Shown: positions 16,506 through 24,718, counted from the stretch's first letter. The stretch: 51,962 nt of DNA from Caproicibacter sp002399225 (GCA_036756705.1 DAIOKN010000015.1:1-51962); one strand, 5' to 3'. Notes: generated by a model from the sequence alone, not told the origin. Made by a program: numbers and translations.

Positions 16506-17684
16506 TTATTTGTGATACTTTTCGACAATATCGCGCACGGCGTTCACCACATAGTCCGACTGCTCGTCCGTCAAAGTCGGATAAAGCGGCAGGGAGATGA
16601 TTCGCTCGAAATGTTTCTCCGTGTTTGGAAAGTCCCCTTTGTGAAAGCCGAACCGGCTGGTGTACGCGCTCATGTCCGTGACCGGGATAAAATGGACGCT
16701 GGTGCCCACGTTGCGCTCGTTGAGCTCGGTGATGAAGCGGTCGCGGTCGATGGTGAGGTTTTCCGGCACGATCCGCAGCACATACAGGTGCCAGGAATGG
16801 GTGGTATAGGCCGGGACAAACGGCGGTTCCACCGCGTCGATCTTTGCAAATTCACGCTGGTATTTTTCTGCGATGGCAATGCGCTTTTTCTGCATCTCAT
16901 CAATGCGGGAAAGCTGAACCAGTCCCATCGCCGCCTGGATATCAAACATATTGTATTTATAGCCGGGTTCGCAGATATCATACCGCCAGGTGCCGCCTTT
17001 TGCATAGCGGTTCCATGCGTTGTGGCTCATGCCCTGGCCGGCCCAGATGCGCGCTTTGGCATCAATGTCGTCGCTGTCTGTAACCAGCATGCCGCCTTCG
17101 CCGGTCGTCAAGTTCTTCGTGGCATAAAAGCTGTAGGAGGCGGTGCCCTTCAGGCCGTTTCCAATCAGGCGGCCCTTGTAGCGGCTCTCCAGCGCATGCG
17201 CGGCATCCTCTGAAACAAACAGGCCGTGTTTGTCTGCAATCTCATAGATCCGGTCCAGGTCGCAGACCTGCCCGCTGTAATGGATCGGTACGACGGCCTT
17301 GGTCTTTGAGGTGATCTTCTTTTCAATTTCATCCGGATCGATGCAGCCGGTGCGGTAATCGATATCCGCGAAGACCGGCGTTGCTCCGCAGTGAAGAATC
17401 GTGCTTGCGGTGGAAGCAAAGGTCATCGGCGACGTGATGACCTCGTCGCCCGGGCCGATGCCGGCCGAGAGCAGAGCCACATGAAGCGCCGCCGTGCAGG
17501 AGTTCATGGCGACCGCATGTTTAGCACCCAGATGCTTTGCGAATTCCTGCTCAAATTTGACGGTGCGCGGACCTTTTGCAACCCAGAGGGATTTCAGTGT
17601 CTCATCTACCGCGTCCCTTTCCGCCTGGGTCAGGTCCGGAAGATTATATGGGATAAAATTATCTCGTTTTCGAAAATTGCTCAT
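16506..17684 (-). CDS. DegT/DnrJ/EryC1/StrS-family sugar aminotransferase
   Basis: 392 residues, PLP-dependent fold-type I. It transfers an amino group, usually from glutamate, to a keto-sugar nucleotide. The PLP lysine is Lys190 in SFYATKNLTTGEGG; EDAAHALES upstream carries the cofactor-ring Asp. It resembles the ArnB/PglE branch that acts on UDP-4-keto sugars more than the WbpE branch encoded on the other strand. The ATG at 17684 with AAAGGACG upstream is chosen over longer forms. It has its own strong promoter, divergent from the uronate operon, and its own terminator. Its exact sugar is unknown; no 4,6-dehydratase is adjacent to supply a 4-keto substrate. Confidence 0.9.
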   Translation of the reverse strand: MSNFRKRDNFIPYNLPDLTQAERDAVDETLKSLWVAKGPRTVKFEQEFAKHLGAKHAVAMNSCTAALHVALLSAGIGPGDEVITSPMTFASTASTILHCGATPVFADIDYRTGCIDPDEIEKKITSKTKAVVPIHYSGQVCDLDRIYEIADKHGLFVSEDAAHALESRYKGRLIGNGLKGTASYSFYATKNLTTGEGGMLVTDSDDIDAKARIWAGQGMSHNAWNRYAKGGTWRYDICEPGYKYNMFDIQAAMGLVQLSRIDEMQKKRIAIAEKYQREFAKIDAVEPPFVPAYTTHSWHLYVLRIVPENLTIDRDRFITELNERNVGTSVHFIPVTDMSAYTSRFGFHKGDFPNTEKHFERIISLPLYPTLTDEQSDYVVNAVRDIVEKYHK

Positions 17685-17773
17685 ATTTTCGTCCTTTCGT
17701 ATTTGTTGCTTATTTTCCTGCAAATCCGCTGATTGTGCCCGGAAGAGTCAGGAAAGATTTTTAAATATAAATA

Positions 17774-17802
17774 ATATTAGTACCATTTGCCAATAAAGTC
17801 AA
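17774..17802 (-). promoter_or_regulatory. Promoter of the DegT aminotransferase gene
   Basis: Minus-strand TTGACT (17797-17802), 17-base spacer, TAATAT (17774-17779). Its -35 lies in an 8-base inverted repeat shared with the divergent promoter. Confidence 0.7.
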
Positions 17803-17829
17803 TCAGCGGCAGATTCAGGCCGGCGGAGA

Positions 17830-17858
17830 TTGACTATGCGGCGTCTTGGAGATATAAT
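17830..17858 (+). promoter_or_regulatory. Promoter of the uronate-sugar operon
   Basis: TTGACT (17830-17835), 17-base spacer, TATAAT (17853-17858). A second TATAAT at 17948-17953, just before the first gene, lacks a good -35. Confidence 0.75.
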
Positions 17859-17869
17859 ATACGGGTTAA

Positions 17870-17910
17870 GGCGGGAGAAATTCCCGCCGGCAGTGCGTCT
17901 GCCCGCACTG
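17870..17910 (+). promoter_or_regulatory. Double hairpin in the 5' leader of the uronate operon
   Basis: Two adjacent stems follow the predicted start of transcription: GGCGGGA/TCCCGCC (17870-17888) and CAGTGCG/CGCACTG (17891-17910), then an A-rich run. They are not classical terminators because no U-run follows. They could be antitermination or mRNA-stability elements. Confidence 0.45.
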
Positions 17911-17971
17911 AAAAATCAGACTTTTCAAGTGGAATGATTTTGTATAGTATAATAGAAACGGTGGTTTGTCT

Positions 17972-18553
17972 GTGAAAAATTCGAATGACTATTTTGTTCA
18001 CCCGAGCGCATGCGTGGATGGGGGCGCCCAAATTGGCCCGGGGACGAAGATCTGGCACTTCTGCCACATCAGCGCTGGCTGTTCCGTCGGCAGCGACTGC
18101 TCCGTTGGACAGAACGTGTTTGTCGCGCCCGGCGTGAAAATCGGCAACCATTGCAAAATTCAGAACAACGTGTCCGTCTATGAGGGAGTGGAGCTTGGGG
18201 ACTATGTTTTCTGCGGTCCTTCCATGGTCTTCACCAATGTGCCACGGCCGCGCTGTCGCTATCCGCAGCGTGGTTCGCAGTATTACGTTCATACCCCCGT
18301 GGGGGACGGCGCAAGCATCGGCGCAAACGCGACCATTGTCTGTGGGCACCGCATTGGCCGGAATGCCTTTATCGCGGCTGGCAGCGTCGTGACAAAGGAT
18401 GTGCCGGATCACGCGGTGATGATGGGGGTTCCGGCCCGCCAGGCAGGATGGGTCTGTGAGTGCGGGGAAAAGCTGGACGAGAATCTTGTCTGCCCCAAAT
18501 GCGGCAGACGCTATATAAAGGAGAAAAACGGCCTGAAGGAGGCGCAAAAATAA
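17972..18553 (+). CDS. wbpD: UDP-2-acetamido-3-amino-2,3-dideoxy-glucuronate N-acetyltransferase (WbpD/WlbB type)
   Basis: About 193 residues, left-handed parallel beta-helix acyltransferase. Hexapeptide repeats run from HPSACVDGGAQIGPGTKIWH through PVGDGASIGANATIVCGHRIG. Early HFCHIS and the middle segment NNVSVYEGVELGDYVFCGPS match WbpD/WlbB, which uses acetyl-CoA to acetylate the 3-amino group (step 4 of UDP-ManNAc3NAcA synthesis). The C-terminus carries two CxC-type pairs (CECG, CPKCG), a possible zinc knuckle beyond the core. The GTG at 17972 is chosen; a TTG at 17966 is an alternative. The stop overlaps the next start (TAATG). Confidence 0.85.
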   Translation: MKNSNDYFVHPSACVDGGAQIGPGTKIWHFCHISAGCSVGSDCSVGQNVFVAPGVKIGNHCKIQNNVSVYEGVELGDYVFCGPSMVFTNVPRPRCRYPQRGSQYYVHTPVGDGASIGANATIVCGHRIGRNAFIAAGSVVTKDVPDHAVMMGVPARQAGWVCECGEKLDENLVCPKCGRRYIKEKNGLKEAQK

Positions 18554-19683
18554 TGCAGAAACTTGCATTTAACGACCTTGGCGCTCAATACCGCCATTTA
18601 AAGAAAGAAATTGACGCTGGCATTGCCGAAGTGATTGAGAGTGCCCGCTTTATCTCCGGCCCGCAGGTCGAACAGTTTGAGCGGGAACTTGCGGCCTATG
18701 TCGGCCGGAAGCACTGTGTTTCAGTTGGCAGCGGCACGGATGCGCTTTTGATGCCGCTGATGGCGGAAAAAGTCGGTCCGGGCGATGCGGTGTTTGTCCC
18801 GGCATTCACATTTTTCGCCACTGCGGAGGTGGTTAGCCTCTGCGGCGCGACACCCGTCTTCTGCGATTCCGATCCGGATACGTTCAACATGGATCCGGTG
18901 TCTTTGAAACAGCAGATCCGAAAGATTTTGGACGCCGGAAAGCTGAAGCCCAGGGCGGTCATCGCGGTCGATCTGTTTGGTCTGCCGGCGGATTTCCCGG
19001 CAATTGAGAAGATCTGCAGCCAGTATGATCTGACTTTGATAGAAGACGCGGCGCAGGGGTTCGGTGGCGCGGTCGGCGGCCGGAAGGCCTGCTCGTTCGG
19101 AAAATATTCGGGCACCAGCTTTTTCCCGGCCAAGGCGCTGGGATGCTACGGCGACGGCGGCGCGGTTTTTACCGACGACGACGGAGCTTTCCGAATTCTT
19201 CAATCCCTGCGGGTCCACGGGAAGGGAAACTTTAAATACGATAATGTGCGCCTAGGCCTCAATGCCCGCCTCGACACCCTCCAGGCGGCGATCCTTCTGC
19301 CAAAGCTGCATGCGTTCGACGAGGAAAATGAGCACCGCAAACATGCGGCGGCCCGGTATGCGCGCCTTTTGGGGGACAAGGTCCGCACGCCCGTCGTCAG
19401 GGAAGGATTTTCTTCCGGATTTGGATATTATACCGTGAAGGCGGGAAATCTGGAAGAGAGGACGAAAATTCTGGACGGCCTGAAAGCGGCTGGCATCCCG
19501 GCGATGGTCTATTATCCGAAGCCGCTCCATCTGCAGAAGGTGTATGAATCCCTTGGGTACCGCTCGGGCGACCTGCCTGTGGCGGAGCGCCTCAGCAATA
19601 CGGTTTTCAGTCTGCCGATGCACGGGTATATTACCGATCAGGAAATCGACTGGGTCTGCGCGGCGCTTAATAATCTTTTATAA
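18553..19683 (+). CDS. wbpE: UDP-2-acetamido-2-deoxy-3-keto-glucuronate aminotransferase (WbpE/WlbC type)
   Basis: 376-residue PLP enzyme of the DegT family. It converts the 3-keto sugar made by the WbpB-type enzyme to the 3-amino sugar (step 3). The PLP lysine is Lys194 in SFFPAKALGCYGDGGA, the exact context seen in WbpE/WlbC. EDAAQGFGG at ~164-172 contacts the ring. The ATG at 18553 shares one base with the preceding stop and has AAGGAGG upstream, so the much longer in-frame ORF beginning at 18460 is not used. The tight coupling to wbpD supports one pathway. Confidence 0.9.
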   Translation: MQKLAFNDLGAQYRHLKKEIDAGIAEVIESARFISGPQVEQFERELAAYVGRKHCVSVGSGTDALLMPLMAEKVGPGDAVFVPAFTFFATAEVVSLCGATPVFCDSDPDTFNMDPVSLKQQIRKILDAGKLKPRAVIAVDLFGLPADFPAIEKICSQYDLTLIEDAAQGFGGAVGGRKACSFGKYSGTSFFPAKALGCYGDGGAVFTDDDGAFRILQSLRVHGKGNFKYDNVRLGLNARLDTLQAAILLPKLHAFDEENEHRKHAAARYARLLGDKVRTPVVREGFSSGFGYYTVKAGNLEERTKILDGLKAAGIPAMVYYPKPLHLQKVYESLGYRSGDLPVAERLSNTVFSLPMHGYITDQEIDWVCAALNNLL

Positions 19684-19703
19684 GATGGAGCGAGGGAAAT
19701 AAA

Positions 19704-21023
19704 ATGTCGAATATCAAAAAAGAACTACTGGATAAAATCACGAAAAAAACAGCCGTGGTCGGCATTGTGGGCCTTGGCTATGTCGGGCTGCCGCTTGCCG
19801 TGGAGTTCGCCAAAGCGGGCTACAAGACGATCGGCTTCGACGTTCAGACCAAAAAGGTGGAATCCGTCAACGCGGGGCACAACTACATCGGCGACATCGT
19901 CGGCGACACGCTCAAGGATATGGTGAAAAGCGGAAAACTTTCCGCGACCTCCGACTTTTCCTTTATTAAGGGAGTGGATGCCGTCGCCATCTGTGTGCCG
20001 ACTCCGCTTGATAAATACCAGCAGCCGGATATCAGCTATGTTAAAAGTTCCACGGAGTCCGTCGCCCAATATGTCCACCGCGGCATGGTAATAATTCTGG
20101 AATCCACAACCTATCCCGGCACGACCGAGGAACTGCTCAAGCCGATTCTGGAAAAAAGCGGTCTGAAATGCGGCGAGGATTTCTACCTCGCATTTTCCCC
20201 GGAGCGCGTTGACCCGGGCAACAAGCAGTACAAGACGAAAAACACCCCGAAGGTGGTCGGCGGCGTCGGTTCCGATTCCACAACGGTCGCGGCGGAGCTT
20301 TACCGCAGCGTGCTGGCCGGCGGCGTCTTTGAGGTCTCCTGCCCGGCGGTTGCTGAAATGGAAAAGCTGCTGGAAAACACCTATCGCAACATCAACATCG
20401 GCCTGGTCAATGAAATGGCGATTATCTGCCACCGCATGGGAATCAACGTCTGGGAAGTCATTGAGGCGGCAAAGACAAAGCCTTACGGTTTTCAGGCGTT
20501 TTACCCGGGCCCCGGCCTCGGCGGGCACTGCATTCCGCTCGACCCGTTCTACCTTGCCTGGAAGGCCCGTGAATATGATTACCACACCCGGCTGATTGAG
20601 ACTTCCGGCGAAATCAACACGGGAATGCCGGAATATGTGGTGCAGCGCGCGATGGAAGTCCTGAACAGGGACAAAAAATCGATGAACGGCGCGAATGTGT
20701 TGGTGCTTGGGGCCGCCTACAAGGCAGACATCGACGATTACCGCGAAAGCCCGGCGCTCAACGTGATCGATCTGCTGATTGCGAAAGGTGCCAAGACAGT
20801 CTATTATGATCCGTATGTTCCGGAATATAAACACAAGGGAAAAGTTCATACCGGTTCGAAGGAACTCACGGACGATATGCTGCGCAGGGCGGACATCGTT
20901 ATCATCTGCACGGCTCATTCCTGCTTTGATTATAATAAGATTCACAAGCTTTCTCAGGAAGTGTTCGACACCCGCAATGCCATGAAAGATGTGGAGGATC
21001 GTTCCAATATAGAACTCCTTTAA
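19704..21023 (+). CDS. wbpA: UDP-N-acetylglucosamine 6-dehydrogenase (WbpA type)
   Basis: 439-residue nucleotide-sugar dehydrogenase. It oxidises C6 of UDP-GlcNAc twice with NAD+ to give UDP-GlcNAc-uronate (step 1). The N-terminal Rossmann motif is VGLGYVGLPL. The catalytic Cys is at about residue 276 in PGLGGHCIPLDPFY, and the C-terminal UDP-binding domain contains YKADIDDYRESPA. The close match to WbpA/TuaD-like enzymes and the flanking genes favour UDP-GlcNAc over UDP-Glc as substrate. SD GCGAGGG before ATG. A terminator-like hairpin follows immediately although the pathway continues downstream. Confidence 0.91.
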   Translation: MSNIKKELLDKITKKTAVVGIVGLGYVGLPLAVEFAKAGYKTIGFDVQTKKVESVNAGHNYIGDIVGDTLKDMVKSGKLSATSDFSFIKGVDAVAICVPTPLDKYQQPDISYVKSSTESVAQYVHRGMVIILESTTYPGTTEELLKPILEKSGLKCGEDFYLAFSPERVDPGNKQYKTKNTPKVVGGVGSDSTTVAAELYRSVLAGGVFEVSCPAVAEMEKLLENTYRNINIGLVNEMAIICHRMGINVWEVIEAAKTKPYGFQAFYPGPGLGGHCIPLDPFYLAWKAREYDYHTRLIETSGEINTGMPEYVVQRAMEVLNRDKKSMNGANVLVLGAAYKADIDDYRESPALNVIDLLIAKGAKTVYYDPYVPEYKHKGKVHTGSKELTDDMLRRADIVIICTAHSCFDYNKIHKLSQEVFDTRNAMKDVEDRSNIELL

Positions 21024-21031
21024 AAGATTTT

Positions 21032-21064
21032 CCCCCGTTTTCCGGCGAAAGCGGGGGCTTTTTT
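21032..21064 (+). terminator. Terminator-like hairpin inside the uronate cluster
   Basis: CCCCCG-TTTTC pairs with GAAAG-CGGGGG (21032-21057) around CGGC, followed by six T. It sits between wbpA and wbpB, which should be co-regulated, so it may be a partial terminator or attenuator. Confidence 0.7.
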
Positions 21065-21089
21065 AGGCAGAAACCGTTTGCTTCTGCCT
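21065..21089 (+). other. Second hairpin after the internal terminator
   Basis: AGGCAGAA (21065-21072) pairs with TTCTGCCT (21082-21089), followed by TTCT. The rest of the gap to 21200 has no clear promoter. Confidence 0.45.
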
Positions 21090-21200
21090 TTCTGCAACTG
21101 CGCCGGCAGTCAGCGGAACTGAGAGGAGCAACGCGCCTCCTTCCGGACGGGAAAGACCTTAGAAAGATAAGCTATAACAAAAACAGAACAGGGGATTGAA

Positions 21201-22301
21201 ATGAAAAAATACCGTTTTATGCTGATCGGCTGCGGCCGCATCTCTAAAAACCATATCGCTGCGGCCGCGGCCAACAGGGACATCATGGAGCTGGCCGCCG
21301 TCTGTGATCCATTGACAGAGAAGGCCGAGCAGAAGGCGGACGACTGCCAAAAGGCCGCGGGATACCGCCCAAAGGTGTATGCCGATTATCATAAGGCTCT
21401 GGCGGAACTGGAGATTGACTGCTGCTCCATCGCGACGGAAAGCGGATATCACGCACGGATTGCGCTCGACTGCATCCGCGCGGGCAAAAATGTGTTGGTG
21501 GAAAAACCGATGGCGCTTTCGACGGCCGATGCGGAGCAGATGATGAAAGAAGCGAAGGAACACGGCGTGACGATCGGCGTCTGCCACCAGAACCGGTTCA
21601 ACGCGCCCGTGCAGGAACTGCATCAGGCGTTGGAGGCCGGGCGGTTCGGCAAGCTGGTCAGCGGGACGGCGCGGATTCTCTGGAACCGTTCGATGCCCTA
21701 TTATCAGCAGGCCCCGTGGCGCGGTACCTGGGCGCAGGACGGGGGTACCCTGATGAACCAGTGCATCCATGGAATCGACCTCTTGCAGTGGAGCCTGGGA
21801 GGCGAACCGGATACCGTCATGGCGATGACGGGGAACTATCTGCGCGACATTGAGGCGGAGGATTTCGGCGGAATTCTGATCCGCTTTAAAAACGGCGCGG
21901 TCGGCATTGTCGAAGGGACCGCCTGCGTTTATCCGAAAAATCTGGAAGAGACGCTCTCCGTTTTCGGCGAAACCGGCGCAGCCGTGATCGGCGGCCTTGC
22001 GGTCAACCGCATCCAGACCTGGAATTTTGCCTCCTCCGCCGCACAGGACGCGGAGGTCGAAAAGCTGGCCGGCACGGACCCGAAGGACGTTTACGGCAGC
22101 GGGCACAACGCGCTGTATAAAAATTATATCAAAGCGATCGACAGCCACACCGAGCCGCTGGTCAGCGGGGCGGAAGGCATCAAGGGAATGAAGATCGTGC
22201 TGGCTGCCTACAAGTCGCAGAAGACGGGTCTGCCGGTCAAGTTCGACGGCCTTCAGTTTTCCACGCTGGATATGACACACAAAGACGTCCGGGTCGATTG
22301 A
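21201..22301 (+). CDS. wbpB: UDP-N-acetyl-glucosaminuronate 3-dehydrogenase (WbpB/WlbA type, Gfo/Idh/MocA)
   Basis: 366 residues. The N-terminal Rossmann motif is LIGCGRISKNH, and the Gfo/Idh/MocA hallmark EKPMALS lies near residues 99-105. The dehydrogenase part includes WRGTWAQDGGTLMNQCIHGID, with the typical GG(T)LMNQxIHxID signature of WlbA/WbpB. The enzyme oxidises C3 of UDP-GlcNAcA to the 3-keto sugar (step 2); in known systems the NADH is recycled with 2-oxoglutarate. SD CAGGGG before ATG. It is separated from wbpA by 177 bases with two hairpins but lies 13 bases from wbpI. Confidence 0.9.
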   Translation: MKKYRFMLIGCGRISKNHIAAAAANRDIMELAAVCDPLTEKAEQKADDCQKAAGYRPKVYADYHKALAELEIDCCSIATESGYHARIALDCIRAGKNVLVEKPMALSTADAEQMMKEAKEHGVTIGVCHQNRFNAPVQELHQALEAGRFGKLVSGTARILWNRSMPYYQQAPWRGTWAQDGGTLMNQCIHGIDLLQWSLGGEPDTVMAMTGNYLRDIEAEDFGGILIRFKNGAVGIVEGTACVYPKNLEETLSVFGETGAAVIGGLAVNRIQTWNFASSAAQDAEVEKLAGTDPKDVYGSGHNALYKNYIKAIDSHTEPLVSGAEGIKGMKIVLAAYKSQKTGLPVKFDGLQFSTLDMTHKDVRVD

Positions 22302-22314
22302 GGGGAGTTCATCG

Positions 22315-23406
22315 ATGAAACTGGTAACCGTAGTCGGCGCACGGCCGCAGTTTATCAAGGCCTCGGTTGTGTCGACGGCGCTCAGGCCGGTGTGCGAGGA
22401 AGTGCTCGTCCACACCGGGCAGCATTACGACCGCAATATGTCCGGGGTCTTTTTTGAAGAGTTGAATCTTCCAAAACCGGCATACAATCTTGGGGTTGGC
22501 AGCGGCACGCACGGAAAACAGACAGGCGAAATGCTGATCAAAATCGAAGAAGTACTGTTTCGCGAAAAGCCGGACGCCGTGCTGGTTTACGGCGACACCA
22601 ACTCCACACTGGCGGGCGCGCTGGCCGCCGCAAAGCTGCATATTCCCGTTCTGCATGTGGAAGCCGGGTTGCGCTCTTATAACCGCCGGATGCCGGAAGA
22701 GCTCAACCGGGTGCTGACGGATCATATTTCCGACCGGCTGTTCTGCCCGACGGAGACGGCCGTGCGCAACCTTGCAAAAGAGGGAATTCGAGCGGGCGTG
22801 CAGAACACCGGCGATGTGATGCTGGACGCCGTTCTCCACTTTTCCAAAATGGCGCGGGAAAACCCAGCGAAAACCGCAATCTTTCAGCAGCTTGGCATTC
22901 GGCCGAAGCAGTACCGCCTGGCCACGCTGCACCGCGCCGAAACCACGGACGGCGGCGTCCCCGCAATCGCGCGTATTTTCCGCGCGTTTGAACGCCTGCC
23001 GCAGAAGGTTGTCATCCCGATTCACCCGCGCACCCGTCCCCTGGCGGAACAGGCGGTCTCACAGGATGGATTTCACAATATTCAGCTGATCGACCCGGTC
23101 GGTTACCTGGAGATGCTGCTGCTGACCTCAAACGCCTGCCAGGTTCTGACCGATTCCGGCGGGCTGCAAAAGGAAGCCTGGTTCCTCGGGGTCCCGTGCG
23201 TGACGCTTCGCAGCGAAACCGAATGGGTGGAGACTCTAGCTGGCAACTGGAATGTCCTTTCCCCGCTCGAGACAGATGAAATCTACGACAAGGCGGTTCA
23301 CACAAATCCAGACCCCGCCGCACGGGGGAAAAAGCCGTTCGGCGATGGAAACGCCTCCGGCAAAATTGCGGCCGCCGTGGCCCGGATGGGAGAAGATGCA
23401 AAGTGA
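22315..23406 (+). CDS. wbpI: UDP-2,3-diacetamido-2,3-dideoxy-glucuronate 2-epimerase (WbpI/WlbD type, WecB family)
   Basis: 363-residue non-hydrolysing UDP-GlcNAc 2-epimerase family member of GT-B fold. Family signatures are GARPQFIKA at the N-terminus, VHTGQHYDRNMSG, YGDTNSTLAGA, HVEAGLRSYNRRMPEE and TDSGGLQKEA. These are shared with WecB/MnaA, so sequence alone does not separate UDP-GlcNAc from the 2,3-diacetamido uronate as substrate. The complete WbpA-B-E-D context argues for the final step to UDP-ManNAc3NAcA. The stop overlaps the glycosyltransferase GTG start by four bases. Confidence 0.88.
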   Translation: MKLVTVVGARPQFIKASVVSTALRPVCEEVLVHTGQHYDRNMSGVFFEELNLPKPAYNLGVGSGTHGKQTGEMLIKIEEVLFREKPDAVLVYGDTNSTLAGALAAAKLHIPVLHVEAGLRSYNRRMPEELNRVLTDHISDRLFCPTETAVRNLAKEGIRAGVQNTGDVMLDAVLHFSKMARENPAKTAIFQQLGIRPKQYRLATLHRAETTDGGVPAIARIFRAFERLPQKVVIPIHPRTRPLAEQAVSQDGFHNIQLIDPVGYLEMLLLTSNACQVLTDSGGLQKEAWFLGVPCVTLRSETEWVETLAGNWNVLSPLETDEIYDKAVHTNPDPAARGKKPFGDGNASGKIAAAVARMGEDAK

Positions 23407-24650
23407 ATATCCTTTACATCAATCATTATGCCGGTTCCCGGCTGCACGGCATGGAATTCCGTCCCTGGTTTATGGCGAAGCGCTGGGCGCAGGCGGGGCA
23501 CCGCGTGACCATCGCGGCGAGTTCTTTTTCCCACCTGCGGACCAAGAATCCGGAACTGAACGGCCGGAAGTTTGCAGAACAGCAGCTTGACGGTATCCGT
23601 TATTTCTGGATCGCGGGACCGGCCTACCACGGCAACGGCATGGGCAGGATCAAAAACATGCTGTCATTTCTCTGCGGACTGTATCGCTATGAAAAGGAAC
23701 TGACAAAACCCGATCCGCCGGATGCGGTTATCGCCTCCTCCACTTATCCGCTGGATATATACCCTGCGTATCATATAGCAAAAAAATACGGAGCGTCATT
23801 AGTTTATGAAGTGCATGACCTTTGGCCGCTCAGCCCGATCGAACTCGGCGGCATGAGCCCGAAGCACCCGTACATCCGGGTGATGCAGGCGGCGGAAAAT
23901 TACTGTTACAAGCACAGTAACCGTGTGGTTTCGCTTTTGCCGAACGCGAAAGAACACATGATGGAACACGGGATGGCTCCGGAGAAATTTGTCTATGTGC
24001 CGAACGGGATTGAGAGGGCGGACTGGGAGAAACCGTTCGGGGATCCGCCGGTCTACAGCGATCAGCTTTCCCGGTACCATAAACAGGGGGAGTTCCTGAT
24101 CGGCTACGCCGGCGCGCATGGCATTGCGAATGCGCTCGACAGTTTTGTGGAAGCGGGGGAACTTCTCCGTGGCAAAAAGATCCGCCTGCTGCTGGTCGGA
24201 CCGGGTCCGGAGCGCGAACGGCTGATCCAAAAGGCAAAGGACAAAGGGTTAGATGATGTGGTCACATTTTTGCCGCCGGTTGGGCGCGGGCAAATCCCGG
24301 AGCTTTTGAGCCAGATGGACGCGCTCTACATCGGGCTGCAGCGTCAGCCGCTGTTCCGGTTTGGCGTGAGCCCGAACAAGCTGATGGATTATATGATGGC
24401 GGGAAAACCGGTCATCTTTGCCATCGACGCCCCAAACGATATGGTGGCGGAAGCAAAGTGCGGCGTGTCGATCCCGCCTGAGGACAGCAAGGCTATTGCG
24501 AGGGCGGCGGAGCAGCTCACCGCCCTCCCGAAAGATCGGCTCGAAGCGATGGGACGCCGCGGCCATGAATATATCCTTCAGAATAATGAATATGATGTTT
24601 TATCACAGCGGTTTCTGGAAGCGCTGCGGCAGGGGAAAAAACAATCTTAA
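23403..24650 (+). CDS. Glycosyltransferase family 4 protein
   Basis: 415-residue GT-B glycosyltransferase. The N-terminal domain begins MNILYINHYAGSRLHGMEFR and contains YEVHDLWPLSPIELGG, a context common in WbuB/WbpH-type enzymes. The C-terminal nucleotide-sugar domain has a GPGPERERL segment and the E-containing GVSPNKLMDYMMAGKP loop that corresponds to the EX7E region of GT4. No membrane anchor. Overlapping the epimerase gene by GTGA, it is the likely user of the UDP-uronate or of a neighbouring residue in the same repeat unit. Acceptor unknown. Confidence 0.87.
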   Translation: MNILYINHYAGSRLHGMEFRPWFMAKRWAQAGHRVTIAASSFSHLRTKNPELNGRKFAEQQLDGIRYFWIAGPAYHGNGMGRIKNMLSFLCGLYRYEKELTKPDPPDAVIASSTYPLDIYPAYHIAKKYGASLVYEVHDLWPLSPIELGGMSPKHPYIRVMQAAENYCYKHSNRVVSLLPNAKEHMMEHGMAPEKFVYVPNGIERADWEKPFGDPPVYSDQLSRYHKQGEFLIGYAGAHGIANALDSFVEAGELLRGKKIRLLLVGPGPERERLIQKAKDKGLDDVVTFLPPVGRGQIPELLSQMDALYIGLQRQPLFRFGVSPNKLMDYMMAGKPVIFAIDAPNDMVAEAKCGVSIPPEDSKAIARAAEQLTALPKDRLEAMGRRGHEYILQNNEYDVLSQRFLEALRQGKKQS

Positions 24651-24660
24651 AATCAGTTTG

Positions 24661-24704
24661 AACGGTCGGGCGCCGGCAGCATATGCTGCCGGCGCCCGAC
24701 CGTT
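24661..24704. terminator. Perfect 44-base palindrome between convergent genes
   Basis: Left arm 24661-24682 is the exact reverse complement of 24683-24704, centred on GCATATGC. It sits between the glycosyltransferase stop (24650) and the stop of the GH18 gene (24719). There is no U-run on either strand, but the position suggests a bidirectional terminator or transcript-end stabiliser. Confidence 0.6.
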
Positions 24705-24718
24705 TCCGCTTATGTTGG

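Noticed and set aside
16325..16528. 67-codon minus-strand ORF beyond the DegT gene.
   Set aside because: It overlaps the DegT stop and crosses its terminator, has no SD, and its sequence is AT-driven.
19725..20945. Long antisense open frame (~400 codons) opposite wbpA, and similar ones opposite wbpB, malic enzyme, PPK2 and clpE.
   Set aside because: High-GC third positions leave the opposite strand open; translated sequences are low-complexity (His/Arg-rich) and lack SD or domain features.
21108..21170. CTGAGA and GACCTTAGAA in the wbpA-wbpB gap, suggesting a TPP riboswitch.
   Set aside because: The remaining TPP consensus parts (ACCTGATC, GGATAATGCC) and the stem order are missing.
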